DNA from: JAICYJ01 sp038212095
GTDB taxonomy: Bacteria; Actinomycetota; Thermoleophilia; Gaiellales; JAICJC01
Assembly: GCA_038212095.1 (NCBI GenBank)
Contig: JBBQUW010000020.1
Coordinates: 1 to 52,242, forward strand
DNA: 52,242 nt
Direction: 5' to 3'
Shown one piece after another: positions 6,804-16,377 of this stretch; positions within the stretch are counted from its first letter, which is position 1; each line of letters begins with the position of its first letter. The notes beneath the pieces are model-generated. The model saw only the letters and a list, made by a program, of their open reading frames with translations, had not been told where the DNA came from and made no database searches. A program made the position numbers and the translations under genes.

Positions 6804-9139
6804 GGCGATAGACCGAGCCGGCCCAGCAACCAGAACGCGGCGATGGTTGCGGCCACGATCACCAGCAGCCCCCACACGCCAGGAACGGTGAGCGCGAAGA
6901 ACGACCGCGCGGCAGCCGAGCCCAGCACCGCAAGGTACGTACCTCCCAGCGCTGCGGCGAGCACGACAACGACGCCGGCATACCTGCGGCTCTGCTGCAT
7001 GCGGTCGGCCTCGAGCACCAGCAGCAGGTAGAGGCCGACGGCGATGAATACGGTCACCGCAGCAGTGCGACCGCCCTCGAGCGATTGACCGCGCACGTGG
7101 GAGACCGCGAGGTATGCGAGCAGCGTGGCCGCCCCGATCACGCCGCCGGCCGGCAGGGAGAAGCGCAGCACGCGCCGCAGGAAGCCTCCCGTCTCCGACG
7201 TTGCCGAGCCGGGCGCCAGCGCGAGTACGAAGCCGGGGATGCCGACCGTGAAGGTGGCAGCCAGCGAGAGGTGGCGAGGCAGCAGCGGGAACTCACCCGT
7301 CCACAGCCCGAAGGTGGCGATCACAAAGGCCGCGAACACGGACTTGGTGACGAACAGCTTCGCCACCCGCTGCACGTTGCTGATGATCTTGCGGCCCTCG
7401 GCGACAGCATCCGGGATGGCGCCGAAGCGATCGCGGATCAGCACGCTGTCGGCGACGCTCTTGGCCAGCTGGCTGCCGCTGCCAAGCGCCACCGCCAGCC
7501 GCGCGACCTTCATCGCCGGCACGTCGTTGACGCCGTCGCCGATCATGGCAACGTAGGCACCGTCCGCCGTCAGCGCCGCGATCAGGTCACGCTTCTGCTC
7601 GGGAGTGAGACGTCCAAATACGGTGCCCGAACGGGCAGCAGCGGTCAGCGCGTCCGGCTGGGAGGGAAGGCTGGCACCGTCCCAGATCCGGTCGCCCGGA
7701 TCGATGCCGACGCGGGCGGCCACGGCTGCCACGGTGGCCGGCGAATCGCCCGACATCACCTTCACCGCCACTCCCTGGTCACGCAGGTACGCGACCGTGT
7801 CAGCGGCGTCGTCGCGCAGTGCCTCCTCCATGACGACGATCACGAGCGGCACGATCGCCGGCGGCCGCCGGTGCTCGCCATCACTGTCGACACCGCGTGA
7901 TGCGATGCCGAACACCAGCACCCGACGGCCTTTCGCCTCGTTGTCGGAGATGGCGGCGGGCATCGGGCGATCCAGAAGCACGTCCGGCGCCCCCAACACC
8001 AGCCACTCGCCGTCCAACTGCATCGCGCTCCACTTCCAGCGCGAGGAGAAGGGCACCTCCGCCTGCGGCCGGCGCACCTCGCCCGCCAGCCCGTCCCGCA
8101 GCGCATCCACGGTCGCGTTGCGGCTGGCGGCGGAGCAGGCGTATGTCCCCAGGCGGTGCCCAGCGTCGTCGGCGGAGATGGCGACGACCGAGTGCAGGGC
8201 CAGCCGGCCGTCGGTGAGCGTGCCGGTCTTGTCGAGGCAGACCGTGTCGACGTTGGCGAGCGACTCGACGGCGTTCATGTACTGCACCAGCATCCCTCGC
8301 TGTGACAGGCGCACAGCGGCGACCGCGAACGTGAGGCTGGTCAGCAGCACCAGCCCCTCCGGCACCAGCGTCACGATGCCGGCGGTGGCGGTCGCCACCG
8401 AGTCGCGGAACCCGGCGTTGTGCCGCTGCAGGGCCCAGACCAGCGCCGCGGCCAGCGGCACCATCACGGCCACCATCAGCCACAGCAGCTGGTTGATCTG
8501 ATGCTCCAATGGAGAGCGCAGAGCGGTGTGCTCGCGAGCCGTGCCCAGCAGCCGAGCCGCGTAGCTGTCGGCGCCGACATGCTCGACCACGTAGCCGCCG
8601 CCGCCCTCGACGCAGAACGAGCCGGAAAGCACGCGATCCCCGACCATGCGGGCCACCGGCACCGACTCGCCGGTCAGGGGCGACTCATCCATCATCATCC
8701 CCAGCGAGTGGTCGACGATGCCGTCTGCGACCACCTGGTCGCCGGGCCGCAGCTCGACCAGATCGCCCTCCACCACCTCGTCCAGTGGCACGTCGCTCTG
8801 GTCTCCGTCACGCACCGCGCGCGCCCGCGGCGCCACCAGCAGGGCGGCGCGATCCAACGCCCGTTTGGCGCGCAGCTCCTGGATGATCCCGATCGAGGTG
8901 TTGGCGATCAGGACACCGGCGAACAGGCCGTCTGCGTACTGGCCGCTGATCAGGATCAACAGCAGGAAGACTGCCAGAATCAGGTTGAACAGCGTCAGGG
9001 TGTTCGCGCGGACGATGCTCAACAGCGAACGGCTGGATGGCGGTGGCGGCTGCTCTCCGCGCGCGGCCAGGCGTCGAGCCGCCTCCACGCCGGTCAGCCC
9101 CGCACCGCCGGCCGACGCCGCCTGCCCCTCCTCGGTCAC
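6788..9139 (-). CDS. P-type cation-translocating ATPase, CtpE-like
   Basis: About 783 residues with all P-type ATPase signatures: actuator TGES (about 156-159), PEGL in the fourth membrane helix (about 260-263), phosphorylated Asp in CLDKTGTLT (about D303), and the hinge GDGVNDVPAMK. Paired membrane helices lie at about 45-85 and 215-275, with six more in the C-terminal part. The PEGLVLL motif and overall pattern resemble mycobacterial CtpE, reported as a calcium transporter; the ion here is inferred. The frame is open upstream into purE, but the GTG at 9139 is preferred because TACACT lies 7 nt before it and purE starts at 9164. Monocistronic. Confidence 0.9.
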   Translation of the reverse strand: MTEEGQAASAGGAGLTGVEAARRLAARGEQPPPPSSRSLLSIVRANTLTLFNLILAVFLLLILISGQYADGLFAGVLIANTSIGIIQELRAKRALDRAALLVAPRARAVRDGDQSDVPLDEVVEGDLVELRPGDQVVADGIVDHSLGMMMDESPLTGESVPVARMVGDRVLSGSFCVEGGGGYVVEHVGADSYAARLLGTAREHTALRSPLEHQINQLLWLMVAVMVPLAAALVWALQRHNAGFRDSVATATAGIVTLVPEGLVLLTSLTFAVAAVRLSQRGMLVQYMNAVESLANVDTVCLDKTGTLTDGRLALHSVVAISADDAGHRLGTYACSAASRNATVDALRDGLAGEVRRPQAEVPFSSRWKWSAMQLDGEWLVLGAPDVLLDRPMPAAISDNEAKGRRVLVFGIASRGVDSDGEHRRPPAIVPLVIVVMEEALRDDAADTVAYLRDQGVAVKVMSGDSPATVAAVAARVGIDPGDRIWDGASLPSQPDALTAAARSGTVFGRLTPEQKRDLIAALTADGAYVAMIGDGVNDVPAMKVARLAVALGSGSQLAKSVADSVLIRDRFGAIPDAVAEGRKIISNVQRVAKLFVTKSVFAAFVIATFGLWTGEFPLLPRHLSLAATFTVGIPGFVLALAPGSATSETGGFLRRVLRFSLPAGGVIGAATLLAYLAVSHVRGQSLEGGRTAAVTVFIAVGLYLLLVLEADRMQQSRRYAGVVVVLAAALGGTYLAVLGSAAARSFFALTVPGVWGLLVIVAATIAAFWLLGRLGLSPYRRS

Positions 9140-9163
9140 GGGGCGCAGTGTAGTGTCCGTGGC
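9140..9163. promoter_or_regulatory. 24-bp divergent leaderless promoter with overlapping -10 boxes
   Basis: On the plus strand TAGTGT (9151-9156) lies 7 nt before the purE ATG. On the minus strand TACACT (complement of 9147-9152) lies 7 nt before the ATPase GTG. The two boxes share bases 9151-9152, so two polymerases could not bind at once, and any -35 contacts would fall within the opposing gene. Confidence 0.6.
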
Positions 9164-9664
9164 ATGAGCGACGGCAGCCGCCCACTGGTGGGCGTGATCA
9201 TGGGATCCCGCTCCGACTGGGAGACGATGCGCCACGCGGCCGAGATGCTGGAGCGGCTGGCCGTGCCGTTCGAGAGCCGCGTCGTCTCGGCCCACCGCAC
9301 GCCCGACCTGTTGTTCGAGTACGCCTCTTCCGCTCGCGAGCGGGGGCTGGCGGTGCTGATAGCAGGGGCGGGAGGCGCCGCCCACCTGCCCGGCATGGTG
9401 GCCTCCAAGACCAGCCTGCCGGTGCTCGGCGTGCCCGTGCAGTCGAAGGCTCTGAACGGCATCGACTCGCTGCTCTCGATCGCGCAGATGCCCGCCGGTA
9501 TCCCGGTGGGAACGCTCGCCATTGGAAGCTCAGGCGCCACCAACGCCGCCCTGCTGGCAGCCTCGATCCTCTCGCTCCACGATCAGGCCGTGCGGACGGC
9601 GCTCGACCGGTTCCGGGCCGAGCAGACCGCCGACGTCCTCGCCCGCCCGGATCCGGCCGGTTAG
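9164..9664 (+). CDS. purE: N5-carboxyaminoimidazole ribonucleotide mutase PurE
   Basis: A 166-residue class I PurE, which converts N5-CAIR to 4-carboxy-AIR in purine synthesis. The phosphate-binding GSRSDWETM motif is at about 14-22, the catalytic histidine lies in SAHRTPDLL, and the glycine-rich IAGAGGAAHLPGMVA and GSSGATNAALLA loops are intact. Length is normal for the family. The ATG at 9164 follows TAGTGT by 7 nt. purK begins 7 nt after the stop, so the two consecutive steps are co-transcribed. Confidence 0.96.
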   Translation: MSDGSRPLVGVIMGSRSDWETMRHAAEMLERLAVPFESRVVSAHRTPDLLFEYASSARERGLAVLIAGAGGAAHLPGMVASKTSLPVLGVPVQSKALNGIDSLLSIAQMPAGIPVGTLAIGSSGATNAALLAASILSLHDQAVRTALDRFRAEQTADVLARPDPAG

Positions 9665-9670
9665 GCGCCG

Positions 9671-10744
9671 GTGCGGGTCGGCATCCTGGGCGGCGGCCAG
9701 CTGGCGCGCATGATCGCACTTGCCGGGCACCCGCTCGGCATCAGTTGCACCTTCCTCGACCCGGCGGCCGATGCGTGCGCGGGGCCGTTGGGAGACCTGG
9801 TGGTAGACGACTACGCCGCTGCCGCCGGGCTCGACCGCCTGGCCGCGGCCAGCGACGTGGTCACCTTCGAGTTCGAGTCGGTGCCGGCGGAGTCCGCGCA
9901 GCGACTGGCCGCACGAGTGGCGGTGCTGCCGCCGCCCGAGGCGCTGGCGGTGGCCCAGGACCGGCTGCTCGAGAAGCAGCTGTTCGGCGAGCTGAGGATC
10001 GAGACCGCGGCCTTCTCTCCGGTCGACAGCCAGGCCGACCTCGATGGCGTGCAGCTGCCCGCCGTGCTGAAGACGCGGCGGCTGGGCTACGACGGCAAGG
10101 GGCAGCGTGTGCTGAGAGAGCGGGCCGACGTCGGCGGCGTGTTTGCTCAGCTCGGCTCGGTGCCGATGATCCTCGAGCGGCTGGTCGAGTTCGACCGTGA
10201 GCTGTCGCTGATCGCGGTGCGCGGCCGCGACGGCCAGGTGGCCTGCTATCCGCTGGTCGAGAACCATCACCGCGACGGCATCCTGCGGGTGACGCGCGCG
10301 CCGGCGCCCGCCCTGAGCGCTGAGCTGCAGGCGTTGGGAGAGCGCTACGCATCGGCGTTGCTGGAGCGACTGGAGTACGTCGGCGTGCTGTCGCTGGAGC
10401 TGTTCCAGGTCGGCGACCGGCTGCTGGCGAACGAGATGGCGCCGCGTGTGCACAACTCGGGTCACTGGACGATCGAGGGGGCCGAGACGAGCCAGTTCGA
10501 GAATCACCTGCGCGCGGTCTGCGGCCTGCCTCTGGGCTCGACCGAGCTGCGGACGCCGTCGACGATGGTGAACCTGATTGGCGGCGCGCCGTCGCTGGCC
10601 GAGCTGACGGCAATCGACGCCGCGCACGTCCACCTGTACGGCAAGGCGCCCCGCGCAGGGCGTAAGGTTGGGCATGTGACGGTGACCGGCGGACGCGACT
10701 GGAGCCGCCTCTCAGCCCTCGCCGACTCCGCCGGTGAGGGCTGA
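9671..10744 (+). CDS. purK: N5-carboxyaminoimidazole ribonucleotide synthase PurK
   Basis: A 357-residue ATP-grasp enzyme making N5-CAIR from AIR, bicarbonate and ATP, the substrate for PurE. The N-terminal preATP-grasp fold starts GILGGGQLARM. The ATP-grasp core shows LKTRRLGYDGKGQ and the metal-binding stretch NEMAPRVHNSGHWT. The C-terminal region ends in HLYGKAPRAGRKVGHVTV, diagnostic for PurK. The start is a GTG 7 nt after purE; translation is probably coupled. Confidence 0.95.
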   Translation: MRVGILGGGQLARMIALAGHPLGISCTFLDPAADACAGPLGDLVVDDYAAAAGLDRLAAASDVVTFEFESVPAESAQRLAARVAVLPPPEALAVAQDRLLEKQLFGELRIETAAFSPVDSQADLDGVQLPAVLKTRRLGYDGKGQRVLRERADVGGVFAQLGSVPMILERLVEFDRELSLIAVRGRDGQVACYPLVENHHRDGILRVTRAPAPALSAELQALGERYASALLERLEYVGVLSLELFQVGDRLLANEMAPRVHNSGHWTIEGAETSQFENHLRAVCGLPLGSTELRTPSTMVNLIGGAPSLAELTAIDAAHVHLYGKAPRAGRKVGHVTVTGGRDWSRLSALADSAGEG

Positions 10745-10835
10745 TGCGCGTGCCCGGCACTTGCGAAACCCTGCGCTTGGTCGTATCGTCGCTGAACAGC
10801 GGCCGGTCGTCGGTCGCGAGCGGCTCGTGGGGGTC

Positions 10836-11375
10836 ATGCGGCGGTTTCTGATCCTATCTGTCTGTCTGGCCACCGCTGGCGTGGCCGTCCTCGTGCTGCT
10901 CGAACGGCGCCGCGCGCGGCGGTTCGACGGCCGGCAGGTCGACATCACTGAGGCCGTCGCTGACGACTCGTCGCCCGATCACGAGGTGGACGCGCAGCTC
11001 GGGGCTGTCGAGAGGGTCGACAGCGGCGAGGCGGCGCCGGCTCCGCCCGCTGTACACGAGCCTCCGGTGACTGCCCCAGAGAGCGGGCAGGAGCGGCTGG
11101 AACAGCTGATGCAGGTGCGGGCGGAGGTGGTCGAACGGGTCGACCGGAGGTCACTATTCGCGATGGCCCACGTCCGTGGGCTGCCCAACCACCAGCTGTT
11201 TACGATGACTTCGAAGCAGCTGCTCGAGGCGATCCTGGCCGCCGAGGGGCTGCCGCCGGCCGACGTGCTGCCATCGTCCCAGACTGAGGAGCGGCTCCGC
11301 GACATCGCGGCCGAGGCGTTCCGCCGCCACGAGCAGTTTCTGGCCGAAGACGCCGCCCACCGCGTCGCCGGCTGA
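10836..11375 (+). CDS. Hypothetical membrane-anchored protein
   Basis: About 179 residues, unrecognised. An N-terminal MRRF followed by a hydrophobic helix (about 4-20) and an Arg-rich stretch predicts a single anchor with the rest in the cytoplasm. An acidic, Ala/Pro-rich linker (about 40-85) leads to a helical C-terminal domain with charged, possibly coiled-coil segments. The frame is open upstream to 10734, but the ATG at 10836 has a GGGGG stretch before it and starts at the membrane helix. TATCGT at about 10784 could be its -10. It follows purK by about 90 bp and may be separately transcribed. Confidence 0.6.
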   Translation: MRRFLILSVCLATAGVAVLVLLERRRARRFDGRQVDITEAVADDSSPDHEVDAQLGAVERVDSGEAAPAPPAVHEPPVTAPESGQERLEQLMQVRAEVVERVDRRSLFAMAHVRGLPNHQLFTMTSKQLLEAILAAEGLPPADVLPSSQTEERLRDIAAEAFRRHEQFLAEDAAHRVAG

Positions 11376-11407
11376 GGAGCACGGCGGAGCGCCGAGCCGA
11401 ACAGAAG

Positions 11408-11480
11408 AGCCGGGAGCGGGACTCGAACCCGCGACCCTTCGCTTACAAGGCGAAAGCTCTACCAGCTGAGCTATCCCGGC
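11408..11480 (-). tRNA. tRNA-Thr (anticodon UGU)
   Basis: A complete 73-nt cloverleaf: acceptor GCCGGGA/TCCCGGC with discriminator T, D arm GCTC-AGCTGGTA-GAGC, anticodon stem TTCGC/GCGAA around the loop CTTGTAA (anticodon TGT), a 5-nt variable region, and T arm GCGGG-TTCGAGT-CCCGC. The 3' CCA is not encoded. TAGAAT sits 9 nt upstream of the 5' end. It follows sigH on the same strand. Confidence 0.97.
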
Positions 11481-11489
11481 GATCAGCCG

Positions 11490-11495
11490 ATTCTA
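11490..11495 (-). promoter_or_regulatory. -10 box of the tRNA-Thr gene
   Basis: TAGAAT on the minus strand, 9 nt before the mature 5' end, within the 39-nt gap after the sigma-factor stop. Upstream lies an imperfect run of GTCGAG repeats; no clear -35 is seen. Confidence 0.5.
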
Positions 11496-11519
11496 TCGAC
11501 CTCGACCTCGACTCGACGC

Positions 11520-12188
11520 TCAGGCTGAGATGCTTCGCGACTGCAGATGGCTCAGCACCTTGCGCTTGACGCGCTGAAGCGCGTTGTCGACCGTCTTGGG
11601 ATCGCAGTCCAGCAGGCCGCCGATCTCCTCGTAGCTGCGCCCCTCCAGGTAGCAGGTCAGAACCTGCGACTCCAGCTTGGATAGGGTGCTGCCCAGGCAG
11701 CTGAGCAGGCTCTGCAGCTCCTGGGTCGAGATCACGCAGCTGGCCGGGTCGTCGACGGCGGGGCCTGGCAGTGCGTCGCCAAGCGTGCAGTCAACCTCGG
11801 ACTCCTGTCCCGCCGGCGTGTGGCTGAACGAGACGTAGCTGTTCAACGGCGCGTGCTTGTAGCGGGTCGCGGTCTTGATCGCGGTGATGATCTGGCGCGT
11901 GATGCACAGCTCCGCGAACGAGCGGAAGGAGGTGTCCTTGTCCGAGCGGTAGTCGCGCACCGCCTTGAACAGGCCCACCATCCCCTCCTGGATGAGGTCG
12001 TGGGAATCGCCGCCGGCCAGGAAGTACGAGCTGGCCTTCAGCCGCACGAACCCCTCGTAGCGCCGGATGATCGTGTCCATCGCGCGTTCGTCACCGTTGC
12101 GGGCGGCGGCGATCACCAAAACCTCGCCCGTATCCCGCCACACGCGTCCGTGCGATTGCCGCGCCACCGCTGCGTTCGACCTCGTCAC
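11520..12188 (-). CDS. sigH: SigH/Spo0H-like sigma-70 factor
   Basis: A 222-residue alternative sigma factor. Region 2 (about 35-110) reads GFVRLKASSYFLAGGDSHDLIQEGMVGLFKAVRDY then FRSFAELCITRQIITAIKTATR, very close to the Firmicutes Spo0H/SigH family. Region 4 is the helix-turn-helix SYEEIGGLLDCDPKTVDNALQRVKRK. The order cysS-rlmB-yacP-sigH is the same as in Bacillus, which supports orthology, although a sporulation role should not be assumed. The GTG at 12188 has a ribosome-binding site (AGGTGCAGG). An extensive dyad lies about 52 bp upstream. Confidence 0.88.
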   Translation of the reverse strand: MTRSNAAVARQSHGRVWRDTGEVLVIAAARNGDERAMDTIIRRYEGFVRLKASSYFLAGGDSHDLIQEGMVGLFKAVRDYRSDKDTSFRSFAELCITRQIITAIKTATRYKHAPLNSYVSFSHTPAGQESEVDCTLGDALPGPAVDDPASCVISTQELQSLLSCLGSTLSKLESQVLTCYLEGRSYEEIGGLLDCDPKTVDNALQRVKRKVLSHLQSRSISA

Positions 12189-12239
12189 CCTGCACCTCCG
12201 ACCGAAAAGGACGTCCGAGGGGAAGAGATCCCTCGATGA

Positions 12240-12272
12240 ACCTCAAGCTGAACATCAAGTTCAACTTGAGGT
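12240..12272. promoter_or_regulatory. 33-bp dyad with MerR/SoxR-like half sites upstream of sigH
   Basis: ACCTCAAG at 12240 and CTTGAGGT ending at 12272 form 13-bp inverted arms with one mismatch around a 7-nt centre. Inside is a second perfect palindrome, CAAGTT-c-AACTTG. The arms match the half sites of the SoxR-type box (ACCTCAAG-TTAA-CTTGAGGT), but the outer spacing is 17 nt instead of 4. It lies in the 114-bp gap between yacP and sigH. Confidence 0.55.
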
Positions 12273-12302
12273 ATGGGAGTCTGCCCGATCCACCACCGGT
12301 TG

Positions 12303-12794
12303 TCAAGCAGTCGGGTCGCGGCCGCGTCGAATTCGCTCGAGTTCGGCTTGAACAGCGGGATCGATCGAATCGGCCAGCTTGAACCGCCGACGCTGTTGAG
12401 GGGTGGCCGGCTCGTCGGCTGGCGGCGCCGCCAGCCGATCGACATACTCACGCGCGCTCATCACCTGCACGCCGCCCCGCTGGGCGACATGCCGCAGAAC
12501 CGAGTCCGACGAGACGACCGTGACCGCGCGGTCGTGCTGGTAGCGGTGCGCCAGCCGCTCGATCACAGTGTCGGCCGTCTCGGCGCCGGCGTAGCTGATC
12601 CGCGCCCGGCCGAGTGTGCGATCGCGGCCATGACCATCGAACACCAGCACCGTCTCGTCGCCGGAGCGAGCGGCCCGGTCGATCACCGCAGCCACCAGCT
12701 CGGCTCGCACCTGCTGGTAATCGTCCTGTCCGCCCCGCAGATGGGCGACGTTGTCGCCGTCCACGATCACCAGCGGATCCGGCCGGTCAGCCAC
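12303..12794 (-). CDS. YacP-like NYN/PIN-fold ribonuclease
   Basis: About 163 residues of the YacP (Rae1-like) NYN family. It begins PLVIVDGDNVAHLRG with the catalytic aspartates, continues with VLVFDG, and has VVSSDSVLR near the C-terminal acidic site. Rae1 of B. subtilis is a ribosome-associated mRNA endonuclease; the same role is inferred. The GTG at 12794 starts 8 nt inside rlmB (GTGGCTGA), so translation is coupled. The frame remains open upstream inside rlmB, but that part looks non-native. The charged C-terminal tail (about 135-163) is variable in the family. Confidence 0.82.
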   Translation of the reverse strand: MADRPDPLVIVDGDNVAHLRGGQDDYQQVRAELVAAVIDRAARSGDETVLVFDGHGRDRTLGRARISYAGAETADTVIERLAHRYQHDRAVTVVSSDSVLRHVAQRGGVQVMSAREYVDRLAAPPADEPATPQQRRRFKLADSIDPAVQAELERIRRGRDPTA

Positions 12795-13477
12795 CGCGCC
12801 GCTGCCTGGTGGCCTCGAACAGCAGCACGGCTGTCGCCGTGCTGACGTTGAGCGACTCGATCCGCCCACGCATCGGTATCGCAGCTCCGGCGTCGCAGGC
12901 CGCCCGAACGCGCGGCCGCAGACCGCGCCCTTCGGCGCCGAGCACAAACAGCGTTCCGTCGCGGTAGTCGTGGGCGTCGTACGTCTGGTCGCCGTCCGCA
13001 TCGGCGCCGTACGTCCACAGGCCGGGCCTGCGGGCACGGATCAGCGTATCGGCCAGGTTGTCCACCAGCGCGATCGGCAGGTGCTCCACCGCGCCGGCCG
13101 AGGCGCGGCAGACGGCGGGTGTGACAGCGGCGGAGCGGCGCCGCGTTATCAGCAGCCCATCGGCGCCGGCCCCCTCGCAGACCCGCGCCACCGCGCCCAG
13201 GTTATGCGGGTCGGTGACCTCGTCCAGCGCCACCAACAGCGCGCGCTCCCGGCCCAGCAGCACGGCCGGGTCGCTGTAGGGAAACGGCTCCACCTCGGCC
13301 ACCACGCCCTGGTGGTCAGGGCTGGAGGCGATCTCGTCGAGCCGCTCCCCCGTCTCGACGATCGCATCGTCGGGCAGCCATTCGCCCTGCTCGCCCGCTC
13401 GCCGCGTGCACCACACGCGCAGCACGCCGCGCCGGCCCCGCAGCGCCTCACGCACGGCGTGGGTGCCGTAGACCAGG

Positions 13478-13485
<8 letters not shown>
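12787..13485 (-). CDS. rlmB: 23S rRNA (guanosine-2'-O-)-methyltransferase RlmB-like (TrmH/SpoU family)
   Basis: A 232-residue SPOUT methyltransferase. The N-terminal substrate-binding domain starts DLVYGTHAVREALRG. The SPOUT domain has motif 1 TDPHNLGAVARVCEGAGADG, motif 2 FVLGAEGRGL and motif 3 IPMRGRIESLNVSTATAVLLFE, forming the knotted S-adenosylmethionine site. The expected target is the conserved 23S rRNA guanosine modified by RlmB; other TrmH members modify tRNA, so the target is inferred. The ATG at 13485 overlaps the cysS stop by 8 nt (ATGGCTGA). Confidence 0.88.
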
Positions 13486-14781
<1,296 letters not shown>

Positions 14782-14785
<4 letters not shown>

Positions 14786-15897
14786 GCTGCCCTCCGGATC
14801 GCCTCGTCGCGGGGCAGCGCCGCCAGCACCGCCCACAGCTCCGGCCCCCGCTCTCGCCCCGTGAGCGCAATCCGGGCCTCCTTCAACGGCACGCCCGCCC
14901 GCCGCAGGTCGTCGACCAGTTCGCGGGCGCGCTGCTCGCTGAGGTGTTCGGGGTATCGCTCCCGGATTGTTGCCAGCTCGGGCAGCGAGTGCTGCGCCGG
15001 GGACTGAGTGACACAGGCGACCAGGTCACCGGCCTCGGCCAGCGTGTGCACACCGCGCAGCGCCGGCGCCAGCGCGGCCACCTGCTCGGCCGTTGCCTCG
15101 GCAGGCGCGAAGGGCATCACCCGTGCCACCAGCTCATCCTCACCGAGCCGGCTGAGGTGCGCGGTGGCAAGCGCCCTCAGGCGCGACGTCTCCAGCACCA
15201 CCTCGCCCCGCGCGAGCCGCTCCGGATCGAAGCGCGCGATCAGCTGGGCGCTGTCCATCACGTCGCCCGGCCCCGAGCTCGCAACCAGCGCCAGCAGGTT
15301 CAGCACCGCCTCCGGCGGATAGCCCCGGCGGCGCAGGTCGGCAATCGAATCGGCCGCTTCGCGCTTGGACAGCTTGCCCTGATCGCCGCGCACCAGCGCG
15401 TGGTGCAGGTAGACCGGCGGCTCGGCGCCGAGCGCGCGGATGGCCGCGATCTGCAGCGGCGTGTTCGAGAGGTGATCGTTGCCCCGAATCACGTGGCTGA
15501 TTCCGAGATCGACCTCGTCCACCGCCGTCGCCCAGTGATAGGTGGGCCGACCATCCGACCGCACGATCACGAACTCGGGGATGCCGGCCGCCTTCAGCCA
15601 CACGGCGCCGTCGCGGGTGTAGGCGCCGGTTGCGCCGGTGGCGGCCTCGATGTGCCGCTGGGCCCGGTCGCTCTGCCTGATCGGCCCCTCATCCCACTCG
15701 AGTCCCAGCCAGCGCAGGTCGTCCTCGATCGACTGTCCGGCGCCGTCGACCGAGCGGGTGGCGTCGGTATCGTCGATCCGCAAGACCAGCACGCCCTGCT
15801 GATTGCGCGCGTACAGCCAGTTTGCGGCCGCGGTGAGCGCGCTGCCCAGATGCAGAGATCCGGTGGGGCTGGGTGCGAAGCGGACGCGGATGGCCAT
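14782..15897 (-). CDS. gltX: Compact glutamyl-tRNA synthetase
   Basis: A 371-residue class I GluRS. The catalytic domain has RFAPSPTGSLHLGS (HIGH motif) and GKLSKREA (KMSKS motif), and the conserved SDGRPTYHWATAVDE and HVIRGNDHLSNTP are intact. Between WDEGP and RSDGRPTY there are only about 44 residues, where E. coli GluRS has about 105, so roughly 60 residues of the connective region with its Cys-rich loop are missing in frame. The anticodon-binding half (about 255-371) is present but short, which separates it from the Glu-Q enzyme YadB. The ATG at 15897 follows TAGCGT by 6 nt. It could charge tRNA-Gln too; this cannot be told. Confidence 0.9.
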
Positions 15898-15906
15898 CGG
15901 TGAACG

Positions 15907-16290
15907 CTAGATGATCGAGTCGGAACCGGGATCACGCGGGCCGTGCGCCGCGGCGCTGCGCTCCAGCGCCTCTCGCAGCGTCGGCCGCTCGTCCACCAGC
16001 GCGTGCACCGCGCTGGCTGGTACCACCAGCAGCCGCGCCTCCGTCTCGACGACCGCGCTGGCGCTGCGGGCGGTGCCCTCGAGCATGGCGACCTCTCCCA
16101 GCACATCGCCGGCAGCCAGCTCGGCGATACGGCGGCCGCCTCTGCTCACCGCCACGCTCCCGCTGAGGATCACGAACAGCGAGCCGCCGCTGGCGCCCTC
16201 GCGCACCAGCACCTGTCCGCGCGGCGCGTTCTGCTCCTGGCCGCGGGAGTGAAGTGCCGCCAAGTCCTCGTCCGAGATTCCCGCACCCAT
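15907..16290 (-). CDS. Stand-alone cyclic nucleotide-binding (CAP_ED) domain protein
   Basis: About 127 residues that form one cNMP-binding beta-roll: LFVILSGSVAVSR, then GDVLGEVAMLEGTARSASAV, the phosphate-binding cassette with the conserved Glu and Arg contacts. No DNA-binding helix-turn-helix follows, so it is not a full Crp/Fnr regulator. It may be a ligand-binding partner protein or a remnant. The start at 16290 is the first in-frame ATG at the domain boundary; the reading frame stays open upstream through the divergent photolyase promoter. The stop TAG forms the first bases of the gltX -10 box, so the two genes are closely linked. Confidence 0.78.
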   Translation of the reverse strand: MGAGISDEDLAALHSRGQEQNAPRGQVLVREGASGGSLFVILSGSVAVSRGGRRIAELAAGDVLGEVAMLEGTARSASAVVETEARLLVVPASAVHALVDERPTLREALERSAAAHGPRDPGSDSII

Positions 16291-16350
16291 ATGGTGATTC
16301 TCGCAGGCGCACCGGCCGTGGGGGCCGGGGGGCGCGCGCTGGAGATCGAC

Positions 16351-16377
16351 GATACTGCCGGCGTGAGTAGTCCGTGA
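16351..16377 (+). promoter_or_regulatory. Leaderless-type promoter with a 4-codon minicistron before the photolyase
   Basis: GATACT (16351-16356) is followed 6 nt later by GTG (16363). That frame reads V-S-S-P and stops with TGA overlapping the photolyase start as TGATG. The same GATACT-N6-GTG arrangement precedes the response regulator at 24903. Translation of the photolyase may depend on reinitiation. Confidence 0.4.

Noticed and set aside
8420..9163. In-frame upstream extension of purE to 8420
   Set aside because: Covers the ATPase coding sequence; the PurE fold starts at 9164 with a leaderless promoter directly before it.
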